From the NCBI RefSeq assembly GCF_051020765.1, contig NC_134933.1, forward strand, positions 1,054,001-1,118,000: 64,000 bases of DNA. Direction: 5' to 3'. Shown one piece after another: positions 44,547-55,029 of the stretch. Each line of letters starts with the position of its first letter. Within the stretch, counting starts at the first letter, position 1. The DNA is from Lasioglossum baleicum. Lineage: Eukaryota; Arthropoda; Insecta; Hymenoptera; Halictidae. The notes under the pieces were generated by a model, which worked only from the letters and a program-made list of their open reading frames with translations, searched no databases and had not been told where the DNA came from. A program made the translations under genes and the position numbers.

Positions 44547-45485
44547 TATGACACAACGCAGGACTTAGAATGGGACATTACCGTACATATGTATAATTTC
44601 TATACACCCTGGACATTGTATAGTATTAATTCTGTGCAATGTGTTTTACGTAAGGTATGAATTTTCGAACATTTGCGAGTCGATGACGTGATCGCGCTTA
44701 TGCTTTAGACGCAGTGAGTGACCTACCGCAATCGTTGTCCGACCAGCGATTCCCATGCAAATCGGCCTATCCCGATCCGCGAAATTCCGTGTGCGTCGAT
44801 CGCCGATCAATGGTTATCGATAGCGTGCACGAGCGTCTGACTCGCATACTTATGTGCAGAACCGTGCGAGAGAGATAGAAGACAGTCTCTCGCCTATTTA
44901 TAAATAGATGTGACGAGCACCTAGTAGGTGCCACCTACCGCTGCTCGATCGCAATTGCCGTCACTGACATTTTTCTCCTTGGACAAGCGAAAGTTTGCGG
45001 ATGCCGACAAAATTAGCCGAATTTAAAGATGTGAATCGGTTCCGAGACTCATGCATAAAGATGTCGCGAAGGTACATTTGCATATTCAACCTCGAAATCG
45101 AAGACTTTAACGTGTAACAGTTTTGACACCGTTTCATGAATGAAGTCTGTTTTCGGTGCGAACATAGATTGGGTTTACTGACTTGTTTACTGACCTCGTT
45201 GTTTGGCGGGCTTGATGAGATGAGGTGATGACGGTGGACGGTGTTGTTTAGGTTTGTGAATTGGATCAGAATTTTGAAACGGACTGTACGTTGACGATGA
45301 TAATTTTCTGCAAAGTTGTTGGTTGATCGTAGATGTTATGGGGTTTAAAAAATTGTTTCAGGGGCACGGGTCGAAATGTGTAGGATTTGTTCCGATTTCT
45401 TGGATATCGTTTCTTTTGAGACGCCCTGTAGATTGCAGAAGATAGTTTCTCGAATATTTGAGTGAACCAAATAGATATTTTAATA
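44547..45485. other. Unique-looking DNA with possible promoter and degenerate repeat
   Basis: Between 44650 and 45000 the DNA is less AT-rich and holds GCCTATTTATAAATAG (TATA-like, about 44893-44908). No coding exon follows that I can support. From about 45300 a degenerate unit with GACGCCCTGTAGATT begins; further units are at 47468 and 47625. Confidence 0.35.
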
Positions 45486-47390
45486 CAGGGTGTTCATTTG
45501 AAAACTTTCCAGCCGAATATCTCGAAAAGTATGAAAGATATGAAAAAAGTGTAAAGCACGCGTCCAAGAATTTCGAGGTGGAAAGCGGGGGGCAGTGTCA
45601 GTTTTTTATTAGGGTGGCCTTTTCAAGGTCATTTGAAGGTCAACTTTGTTTTTTCAAATGGAAACCTATGTTTTTTATTATGGAATCTTATTGTACGTAA
45701 AAAGACCAGCAATTTTGTTCTGGAGATATTTAAAGAGAAGTAGAGCGAGTCATACTTATACTGCGAGAAAGTTTGTAATTTCTTTGTAACTATAACAAAT
45801 TTTCAAAATGTTCTCCGTTGTTTTCTAAACAATAATACAGACGATTCTCAAATTCTGAACGAACATTTTTGAAGGTATCTGTTGGAACATTCCTGTACAT
45901 TCCTGTACAATTCTGCGACGCAAATCGTTGACGCTTTCTGGTTGTGTTTTATAAACAACAGACAATAAGTGTCCCCACAAAAAGAAGTCGACTGAAGTTA
46001 GAACTGGTGATCTCGGTGGCCACTCGGTAACACCTGTTCTACCGGTCCATCTTAGTGGGAATCGATTGTTTAACCACTGGCGAACTGGTAAAGTGTAATG
46101 CGGGGGAGCACTATCATGTTGGAACTACAAAAGTTCTTCATTTAACAAAAAATTGCCGTTTTCATCTCTTTGGTTTTCAAGACTTTCTCTTATAAGTGGA
46201 TCAATGATGTCGTCCAGTAAATTTAAATACAGACTGCCATTCTCAAATTCTCTTGGAAAAACATAGGACCTATAATAGCATTTCCTAAAATGCCTGCCCA
46301 AACATTTATTTTTTTCCGGCCATTGAGTATTAATTTCTCTAATAAGATGTGGAATTTCATCACTCCAATGACAGTTATGAGGATTTACAGCGTCACTTGA
46401 GAAAAAGGTGCATTCATCACAATTAAACAAATATTTTTAATTAGATTAGGAGTGACGTTGTTCATATTTGTTAATTCTTCACGAAACTCAATCCGTCTGT
46501 CAAAGTCATCTTCCAATAACTTTTGATGCAACTGCATTTTATAAGGATGAAACTTGTTATGTTTAAGTAATTTGTGCACAGATCCCACTGATACACCAGT
46601 TACCATTGAAACTTGTCGAATTGAACTAGTAGGATTCACAATAAGCTGTCCTATAATTTCGATTTGATCAGCTCCTTTTATGAATTTGAGTGGTTTCTTA
46701 TTAAATTTGTCACCGATATCCAGTTTCCTTAAACTTTGCAACTAATTGTAACTCGTACGTATGAGAAACATGTGTATCAGGATGTCTTTCATTTAACGTA
46801 GCAGCAGTTCGACGAGCACACTCATCAGCTCCATAAATAAAAGTTATTTCTACTCGTTCTTCTAAAAAATACACCATTTTATATACAATTAATTGTACTA
46901 CGATATTGTATCTCTTATTACGATGATTCACACACTTGACTAAATAGTAAAATCTTACATAGAAAGACAGACAACATAAACAAGAGATCAATAGAGGAAA
47001 ATTTTGTTTTCAAACGGTACGTGCTAGTACAGCTAGAAAACATCAACGATTTGCATCAAAGAATTTTACACGATAATATGCCTCGCTCTAAATTCTCTCT
47101 TTAAATCCTCTCTTTAAATTCTCCGAAACTAGTGCGTGAATAAAAAAAGGTATCCTACAAAAATTGCTGGTCTTTTTACGTACAATAAGATCCCATAATA
47201 AAAAATATAGGTTTCCATTTGAAAAAACAAAGTTGACCTTCGATTGACATTAAAAATGCCAACCAAATAAAAAACTGATACCGCCCCCCTCTTTCCCCCT
47301 CGAAATTCTTGGACGCGTATTTGACACTTTTTTCATATCTTTCATACTTTTCGAGATATTCGGCTGGAAAGTTTTCAAATGAACACCCTG
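45486..47390 (-). mobile_element. 1.9-kb Tc1/mariner-superfamily element, decayed
   Basis: CAGGGTGTTCATTTGAAAAC and its inverse lie between TA dinucleotides (45484-45485, 47391-47392). Terminal arms of about 230 bp match. The inside carries a broken transposase on the minus strand. Confidence 0.88.
45840..46880 (-). pseudogene. Tc1/mariner-superfamily transposase, decayed
   Basis: From MVYFLEERVEITFIYGADE (about 46876) through a helix-turn-helix (SIRQVSMVTGVSVGSVHKLL, HKFHPYKMQLHQ) to NCDECTFF (first catalytic Asp), NPHNCHWSDEIPHLI and, in other frames, WTGRTGVTEWPPRSPVLTSV and DFFLWGHL (third catalytic region, with the expected Asp of SPDL replaced). Order and motifs fit the transposases with an N-terminal helix-turn-helix common in insects. 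At least three frame changes make it inactive. Confidence 0.8.
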
Positions 47391-47392
47391 TA

Positions 47393-49217
47393 CATAAGGG
47401 GAAGAATAATTTTAAATTTTAAATTTGTGAAATATGTTTTATGGATCGTTCGATACACTTTTCTTTGAAACGCCCTGTAGATCGAAAAATAATCGTTTCT
47501 GAATGAATATTTGCATAAACCAAATGAGTTTCGAACGTTTACAGTGGAAAAAGAATGATTTCAAATTTGACATATAAAATTTGTCAGATACATTGAGAAT
47601 CTTTGAGTGCAGCTTCTTTTGAATCGCCCTGTAGATTAGAGAAAGTCAATTATCGCGGGGCGCTGATACTTCCTTGATTTCTATCGAGCGTGTGCTTGTT
47701 TTTTTGCCGATAATGCGATTCGATTCCGATACGCATCGAATAAAAAGATTAAAGCATTAAATAAAGTAACCTTTGCATCTTCAATAAATGACAACAGTTG
47801 GAAATTATTGATAATTACAACGTTGTGGAGTAATATTTACTGTATAAAATATTTGCAATAACTGGAACGTGCTCCATGTTTAGCTCAAGATGGAGATGTT
47901 CGAACAAAGACTCATGTTCGTACATGCCCTATCTTCATTTGTTTGAAAGATACAAGAACGTGACGAGATTAAACGTGACACTAGCTTGAAATTTAAACAG
48001 GATCCCTCAAGCATGTGGCTACGTTCGGTAACATAATCGAATAACAAGGCAATTGTGGTACACATTGTTGGCCAAACGATTCCACTGTTTTATTTACTAC
48101 TTATTGTTATCACATCAGTGTGCAAAAAAAAAAATGCAGACACAAATTCAGATTCGCATTACGCAACGATGACATATCGATACCGTGTTAACGTTTCGCG
48201 GAATGGTGTTGCTGATAATATACGAACTAATCCTACACACCGTCCCGCAAACGTTATCGCAACTATTTTTATTTTGTAAACATCTGTCTTCATATTGTGT
48301 CTTTGATTTATGCCGCGTACATTTTGAAAATAAAACGTTCTTGCGCCGATTTGTAGACAGTACAAAGTTTATAGTTTATATTTTGCAAGTGTTGTCAGTG
48401 TTCGAATTGATGCAAACAAATTCTGTTGAGACGTTGTCCTAGTAACTTGTAAAAGATTGCAAGTGTACCGACTTTGTTTTCCAAATATTATTAGTCTCTG
48501 AATTTTTCAAAAATCATTCCAATAGCTCGTGAAACATTTTAATGAGTACAAGAAAACTGCAATAAAAGAACACATGAAAATTTTACTGCAATTGTAATTT
48601 TATAGTGTTTGCAATAGTAAAAATAACTTTGACGTCCTTTAATCAAATACTAGCTATGTACAGCAACGAATGATATGAAACGTATCGGACTCGTTGCATC
48701 AGATTATGACATAAATGCAGATTTTCAAGTAAAGTCGCATTTTCATTAACAATTGCACGAAGAATTACATAGAAACTGGATAAATGTATCTGTTGATGCG
48801 TTGTGGAAATTTATATTTTCTTGGGATTTGTGTTCAACATCGTCGCGTCGGCTATGTGCAAAGATCCACAGTCTAGTTTTGCTCACGTATCTCCAAATAT
48901 TTGCGCAGCCATGATTCGCACACGCGCCCCCTTCTCTTTAGGATTTTATCTCCACGCTAATAAAATTTCTCCGACAATTAAGTTCTGCGTGGCAGACTGC
49001 TTCGATTCTTCTTTAGGTAGCTTCTACCTTCCTCTGAGACCTCATTGACAACAATTAACCTTATCGAACACTGTGGAAATGAATTATCTCTGGCTGACAA
49101 TGAGTGTAATTCTGTACGACAATTTTCGATGTAATTGGAATTCGAAAATTAGATTGACAAGCTGGAGCAATCTTTGGAAGATTCCTAGAGATAGAGCAAA
49201 TAGGCTGTGACCGATAA
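47393..49217. other. Unique-looking AT-rich DNA, no gene seen
   Basis: The start holds two more units of the degenerate CGCCCTGTAGAT repeat (47468 and 47625). The remainder has only short open frames. Nothing else could be supported. Confidence 0.4.
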
Positions 49218-50290
49218 CACTGTCCAACAGCCAAAAAGTATTTCGATTCCCACTATGCAATTCTTATAGAGTTTTCCGCGCTGATTCCGAATCTGTTTTT
49301 CATTTTTTTCCTATACGTCCAGTTTTTGAGAAAATGGAGTTTAAAAAAAAGACATATTTTTCAATTTTAAACAAATATTGTGATGTTATTATAAAAGATA
49401 TTGAATTGTTCTTTACAGCAAAAGATTCCTTAGACTTTCCCGCGAATACAGTGATATCCAATATTAATACATTATGATTGTTTAAACATGTTTAAACAAT
49501 GATTAAAGACGGAGAGACACCACTTTTGCACCAATTTTTGGGGATATTTTCGAATTTATCTCAAAAAATTAGGGTCCAGCGGAAAATCGAACTATACCAC
49601 GCGATAGACCAGACTTTTATCTTGAAAACCCCCTTTGAAGTTTGCGACATCGACGTTTTTTTCGAACCAGAAAGCAAAATATCTTCGCCCGACATGAGTT
49701 TCCGCCAGTGGCGCTCGGGACGGGATACGGCGCGGCGCAGCGACGGGATACGGAGCGGCGAACGACCGTTCTGGTGGTGAGCGCCACTGGTGACAACTCA
49801 TGTCGGGCGAAGATATTTTGCTTTCTGGTTCGAAAAAAACGTCGACCATGCAAACTTCAAAGGGGGGTTTCTCAAGATAAAAGTCTGCTCTTTCGCGTGG
49901 TATAGTTCAATTTTTCGCTGGACCCTTATTTTTTGAGATAAATTGAACAATATCCTCAAAAATTGGTGCAAAAGTGGTGTCTCTCCGTCGTTAATCATTG
50001 TTTATACATGTTTAAACATTCATAATGTATTAGTATTAGATATCACTGTATTCGCGGGAAAGTCTAAGGAATCTTTTGCTGTAAAGAACAATTCAATATC
50101 TTTTATAATAACATCACAATATTTGTTTAAAATTGAAAAATATGTCTTTTTTTTTAAACTCCATTTTCTCAAAAACTGGACGTATAGGAAAAAAATGAAA
50201 AACAGATTCGGAATCAGCGCGGAAAACTCTATAAGAATTGCATAGTGGGAATCGAAATACTTTTAAAAAGTTGAAATTTGTTGGACAGTG
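49218..50290. mobile_element. Complete CACTGTCCAAC-family palindrome (1073 bp)
   Basis: Starts CACTGTCCAACAGCC and ends GTTGGACAGTG, with TAA on both sides (49215-49217, 50291-50293). Arms carry GTTTAAACATGTTTAAAC or a one-base variant, CTCTATAAGAATTGCATAGT and GGTCCAGCG. The loop is GC-rich (GGCGCAGCGACGGGATACGG). No transposase. A three-base TAA duplication would fit a PIF/Harbinger origin, but the nested copy at 13196 fits TA equally well, so the class is open. Confidence 0.75.
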
Positions 50291-50293
50291 TAA

Positions 50294-50976
50294 TCAGACA
50301 ATGAAGTAGTTCGGCACTAATTACGCCACATAGGTGCAATGGATGTACAATTTTCATTAATTTCATTAATTTTACATTGCTTTACAAAAATACCGAGAAC
50401 ATTTTTTGAACAAGATGGATCCCAAAGAAACAAAGTAGAATAATTCCTCATGGATGCGTTCCAATTAAAAATATTGGAACGCATCGTCTTGGCGTAAAAC
50501 TTGAGTGCTAAAAGTGACGATTTTATATTGCTTTACAAAAGTACCGAAAATGTGTCTCTCTAATTTTTTAGACATGTTTTCAAAATATATTATATATCCA
50601 AAAGAAATAAATTTAGTGAATAATTTTTCATGGATGCATCTGTACAATAATCGTCAGATATTAGAACGCGTCATTTCGACATAAACCTAGTTTTAACGTA
50701 TATATTTAATAACATCTGCTTAATAAATTGTTGGGATCTTTTATGCACTTTAATAATGTGTAACAATTTCCATATACCCTCTCGCACGATCTCGAAGAAT
50801 TTCCTGTACAATTGTCATTTAAATCCCCCCAATGCCACGTTAAAGTACAAATCGACCAGAACCACTCCCCGAGTTCCTTGGATAGTCCAATCTTTCACGA
50901 GCAACTGGGAACAACTTAGGGCTCTTTTACTAAGGTAAAGGAGCTAGGCCTTGAGTCGAAAATTAAATTAGAACTA
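50294..50976. other. Spacer, no feature seen
   Basis: A short repeated phrase (ATTGCTTTACAAAA.TACCGA) occurs at about 50376 and 50529 within a loose 150-base repeat. No gene. Confidence 0.4.
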
Positions 50977-52300
50977 CAGTGGATAACAAAAGTAAGTTAA
51001 TACTCATATTTTCAATAATGAAATCACGATGACAGTAATATTTATTCACTTATAAAAATAAACAAGTTGATTACATATTTAATGGTAATGTTGAAAACAA
51101 AATTTATCACGATTATCACAGTGATCTGAAGATTCATCAAGATATTGATCTTTCTATACTAAATATACAAAATTTGGTGTGCCAAAAGTAAGTTAAAGTA
51201 TCGTTTAATAACACTGTCCAACACCAAATTTGTGTCACAATTACATTGTGATGGTGGTACTTACAGAGTTTTATGCGCTGATTCCGAATGTGCTCTTAAT
51301 TTTTCTCCTAGACGAACAGTTCTTGAGAAACATGACTTTGAAAAAAAATATATTTTTCAACTTTAAACAAAATATTGTGATGGTATTATAAAAGATATTG
51401 AATTGTTCTTTGCAACAAAAGATTCTGTAGACTTTCCCGCGAATACAGTGATATCTAATACTAATACATTATGAATGTTTAAACATGTTTAAACAATCAT
51501 TAAAGACGGAGAGACACCACTTTTGCAGCAACTATTCAGGATATTCTTGAATTTATCTCAAAAAATAAGGGTTCAGCGGAAAATCGAACTATACCACGCG
51601 ATAGAGCAGACTTTTATTTTGAGAAATCACCCTTTGAAGTTTGCTATGTCGACGTTTTTTCCCGAACCAGAAAGCAAAATATCTTCACCCGGCATGAGTT
51701 GGCCAATTTATGTTGAGATCACGCTAGTGGTGAGCGCCACTGGCGACAACGTATTGTTAATGTTGTAATAGCGATGATATTTTGCTTTCTGGTTCGGGAA
51801 AAAACGTCGACTTTTGGCACACCAAATTTTGTATATTTAGTGTAGAAAGATCAACATCTTGATAAATCTTCATATCATTGTGATAATCGTGATAAATTTT
51901 GTTTTCAACATTACCATTAAATAAAGGAGGTATTTTCACGATCGTACTATTTGAAAGGATGGTAATTATTTTCACGGCGCTCAGGTTCGATCAATTTCTA
52001 CACTAAGGACGAAACACTCCACCTTTGTTTTCCTCCAATAAAATAGCACTCGGCATCTTTGCAGATTCAAATCCGAATCGGAAGCGTTATCTGGTTCAAA
52101 CCCGAACCATAACGTTTCATGCCTCTCTCAGCTATATTCATTTAGTGTAGAAATTGATCGAACCTGAGCGCCGTGAAAATAATGACCATTACCATTAAAT
52201 ATGTAATCAACTTGTTTATTTTTATAAGTGAATAAATTTTACTGTTATCGTGATTTCATTATTGAAAATATGAGTATTAACTTACTTTTGTTATCCACTG
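50977..52300. mobile_element. Palindromic TA-flanked element with two insertions
   Basis: CAGTGGATAACAAAAGTAAG and its inverse are flanked by TA (50975-50976, 52301-52302). The arms share TAATACTCATATTTTCAATA in inverted form. Inside are a truncated CACTGTCCAAC-family element (51212-51812) and a smaller inverted repeat (about 51955-52190, CGGCGCTCAGGTTCGATCAA and its inverse). Confidence 0.75.
51212..51812. mobile_element. Truncated CACTGTCCAAC-family element
   Basis: A full left arm begins CACTGTCCAACACC and reaches the loop near 51740; only about 50 bases of the right arm (GATATTTTGCTTTCTGGTTC) survive. It carries GTTTAAACATGTTTAAAC. Confidence 0.65.
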
Positions 52301-52302
52301 TA

Positions 52303-52767
52303 TACAGTCTCCTATCTGTCTTCTTCCTGACAAACATTCCAACTTCCTCTATTCCAATCAGCTTGATACATCACACCTATAAAATCTCCAAAATTCAAGC
52401 ACATCAAAAATCTTCCTCCCTAAACTTTCTTAAATTCAGCCTGAAGCCTCCAAATCGCAATCACTCCCAATGACTCTGCAGCAACTCCGACCGCCTGAAA
52501 ACACCTCGGAACAACCCACCACTCCCTCCAACGAAATAATAATCCCGGCGCGGCGTCCACATTCGACGCGTTTCAAACGTTTCGCGGGCGCAGTGACATT
52601 TCGAGCCGGAGCCGGCTTGTCGGAGAAGGACGCAGTATAAAGGCATCGATCGGGCCGGCGTTTCCTATCAGGAAGGTTGGATTGTGCCGACCCGGCATCC
52701 ACTAGAACGAGACAGACAGAACGCAGCCGGTATCTCCGCGAACTACGTCGGCGACGGCGACTAGACA
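52303..52767 (+). promoter_or_regulatory. Candidate promoter region of the 54363 gene
   Basis: GC content rises sharply at about 52540. CAGTATAAAGG (TATAAA at 52636-52641) lies 34 bases before the A of CCTATCAGG (52670), a plausible TATA/initiator pair on the plus strand. The first part (52303-52540) is plain. No expression data; the call rests on position and motif only. Confidence 0.35.
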
Positions 52768-53697
52768 TACTAAGAGAAATGGAAGTAGTGGTAAGACGAA
52801 GAAGAATAGAGTAGGAGTAGGACGACGTGTCTCGTGTGGCGCATGGTCTGTCCGATAGAAATGACGGCTGTAGCTAAACGGACTACATTGGCGTAGGAGA
52901 AGCAGTAGTAGCAAGACGAAGAGAGGAAGAAGAATAGTGTTTCGAACCAAGACGGCGCAAGGTCTTGGTTCCTCGAGCTAATCTCACTGATGATATGCGA
53001 AGAAAACGAAGCCGGTAGCTGTAAAAGCTAACATCGACATATTAGAACAGGTAGAACTAGCAGTACTAGCGATACGAAGAATCAGAAAAGCTCTTGGTTC
53101 CTTTCAGTCCTACTGATCTTGCCCGATGAGGACGAAGGTAAAGGACCTAGCATCGATGTGAACATCGACGCACTAGAAGAAGTAGAACTAGGAGCAATAC
53201 GAAGACTCGGACAAAAGTAGGGGAATAGTGTCTAGTCTTGGTTCCTCGAACCAATACTGATCTTGTCCGACGAGAACGAAGCCGGTAGTTGAAGGAGCTA
53301 TCATCGACATACTAGAAGAAGTAGAACTAGCAGTACTAACGATACGAAGAATTAGAAAAGGCCTTGGATCTTTCAAACCTTCTGATCTCGTCCGATGAGA
53401 ACGAAGCCGTTAGCTAGCCGAACTAACGTCAACGACGACGGCGTACTAGAACTCTGGAAGTAGTGGTGCTAGTAGTAGTCGGAGTAATAGAGGAGGAAGA
53501 AGGAGTAGGAGGTGTCTCGTGCAGCGCATGGTCTGTCCGATGAACATGAAGCCGGTAGGCGAACTAAAAAAAAGTAGAACTAGCAGTAGTAGCAAGACGA
53601 ACAATCGGAAAACGATAGGTACACGAGTCCGGACGGACGCGGACGGTCCGGTTCGCGAAATGTTCGCTGATCTTGCCCGATGATCCTGGCCGCGGTT
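52768..53697 (+). repeat. Seven degenerate tandem copies of a 121-146-bp unit
   Basis: Units begin near 52768, 52894, 53040, 53171, 53310, 53444 and 53565. The typical start is TACTAGAAGAAGTAGAACTA, followed by ACGATACGAAGAAT, CTTGGTTCCTCGAACC and finally CTGATCTTGTCCGATGAGAA with CGAAGCCGGTAG. Units differ by many substitutions and small indels. Stops occur in the plus frames, and the minus-strand open frames do not persist through the array, so it looks non-coding and possibly part of a transcribed 5' leader. Confidence 0.75.
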
Positions 53698-54362
53698 GTC
53701 CCCGTCATCGTGGCAATGCGGACGGCGGATAAGGAGAACGGTTCTAGGATCGGGGGTACAGGGGGGTCCGGGAGGGTACCGCATGGCGGAACGAGGTGGG
53801 GACCCGGCGAGAGGTCGGGCAGAGAGGCACCAATATCGAACCGGCGGCCGTGGTGCGCGGCCAGAGTGCATTCCGTGAGCGAGTCGACGTGTATCCGCAC
53901 GTAGTCGCACGTCCCGACGACGTCGATCGTCGTCGCTGTTCGTATAACACAAAGATTGAACAACGTGGAAGTCGCAGCTCGCGCTAGACACACATACAGA
54001 GGCGTGACATATACATATAGTATTCTTTTCTATATCTCCCGGTCCTATCTATCTAGACACCAACCGTACACCGGTGTGATCCCCTTTTTTTGTACAGCAC
54101 GTTTCAAATAGTGTCGGCGGCCGAGCGAACGCGCGCAGCTCTCGCCGCCGATGTTTTGTGGAGGTGGTTGTGTACCTTCGTGAACCTCGAAGGGTGTGGT
54201 GTGCAGAGAACAGGTGCCCACCGGAGCTCGGCCGTGAAGCGAGCACAGGCCGGAAGCGAATGGGCACGGCATGAGTTTGATCATTTTTCGGCGCAAGGTG
54301 TTAGGAGACGAGCCTAACGGCTTTCCGCAGACAGGTGAGAAGATAGAGAGAGGAGGGTAGCT
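53698..54362 (+). other. GC-rich leader upstream of the coding exon
   Basis: High GC with many CpG. An excellent donor, CAGACAG|GTGAGA, is at 54334/54335, and an acceptor-like CTTTCCGCAG ends at 54330. An in-frame TGA at 54336 closes the frame before the ATG at 54363. A non-coding exon ending at 54334 would be an alternative start to the transcript that reads the coding exon. Confidence 0.4.
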
Positions 54363-55029
54363 ATGTCGACGCCGCCGAGAACCGGAAGCCCAACCGGCAG
54401 CCGGGCCAGCCCCGCCAGCTCGAGGACATCACGTGGCGGCAGCTTTCAGGATAGGATCAGCTTCTTCGAGCAGGTCTGGACCGGTGGCAGGACCACCAGC
54501 TCCGAAGAACTATTCCACGAAGTAGACGGAAGAAGACACAGCCAGTTTCGATCTCCCAACACGCCTAAACCCCTCTCTCGAGGCGGCGATTCCTCCTTCG
54601 AAGAGAGTTTCGAGAGATTAGTGGAAGAAGGAGAGTTGAACGGAGCTAAAGTGGTAAAGTTTGAGAAGATTACTGTTAGAAAGAGTGTCAGGGAAGTTGC
54701 CAATGTGTCCCAGCACAGGGTGTTGACCGAGGCTAGCAGGACTCCTAGCGATGAACATACGCTCGAGGATTCTGCTTATCAGAGCCATAGTCACGGTGTC
54801 GCCAGCTATGGGAGTAAATCGAGCTCGGTTACGTCATTTACCAGGTTCCCGTCTGAGGAGAGTCTGTCGCAGAGGAGGGGCAGCAACCCTCACCAGCATC
54901 TCGGACACGACGATCGAATCCAGCCAGAGTGGCGTCCCGAGTACCGCACTCATGGGTTCCAAAATGCTTCGAGGATCGAGTATGTGCGCAGCAAGAGCGA
55001 GTACGATGCACACATCGCTGCCATTAAAG
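54363..55029 (+). CDS. Host gene, long first coding exon, serine-rich
   Basis: The frame starts MSTPPRTGSPTGSRASPASS and continues with a segment around QDRISFFEQVWTGG, a charged stretch (SSFEESFERLVEEGELNGAK, VVKFEKITVRKSVREV), a Ser/His-rich middle and RIEYVRSKSEYDAHIAAIK. It probably ends at AAAG|GTACTT (55029/55030), phase 1; the 38 codons that remain open after that look non-coding. The residues before the donor are predicted to be helical. I do not recognise the protein. The mixture of disordered Ser-rich and short charged motifs reminds me of the N-termini of large cytoskeletal or muscle proteins, but this is weak. It is preceded by the repeat-bearing leader and followed by a long stretch without exons, as expected for a first intron. 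Confidence 0.7.

Noticed and set aside
52983..53015. Hammerhead-like CTGATGA...GAA pattern in the leader repeat
   Set aside because: No stem II or flanking stems could be paired, and the other units lack the core.
53446..53991. Minus-strand 181-codon frame
   Set aside because: It crosses the degenerate tandem repeat and GC-rich leader, has low-complexity Leu/Arg composition and no conserved motif; opposite strand to the credible exon.
12286..55029. One gene joining the exons at 12286, 32284 and 54363
   Set aside because: The frame at 54363 has its own ATG with an upstream in-frame stop and a promoter-like leader, and no splice acceptor fits the phase-1 donor at 32512 there. I treat them as separate genes, without proof.
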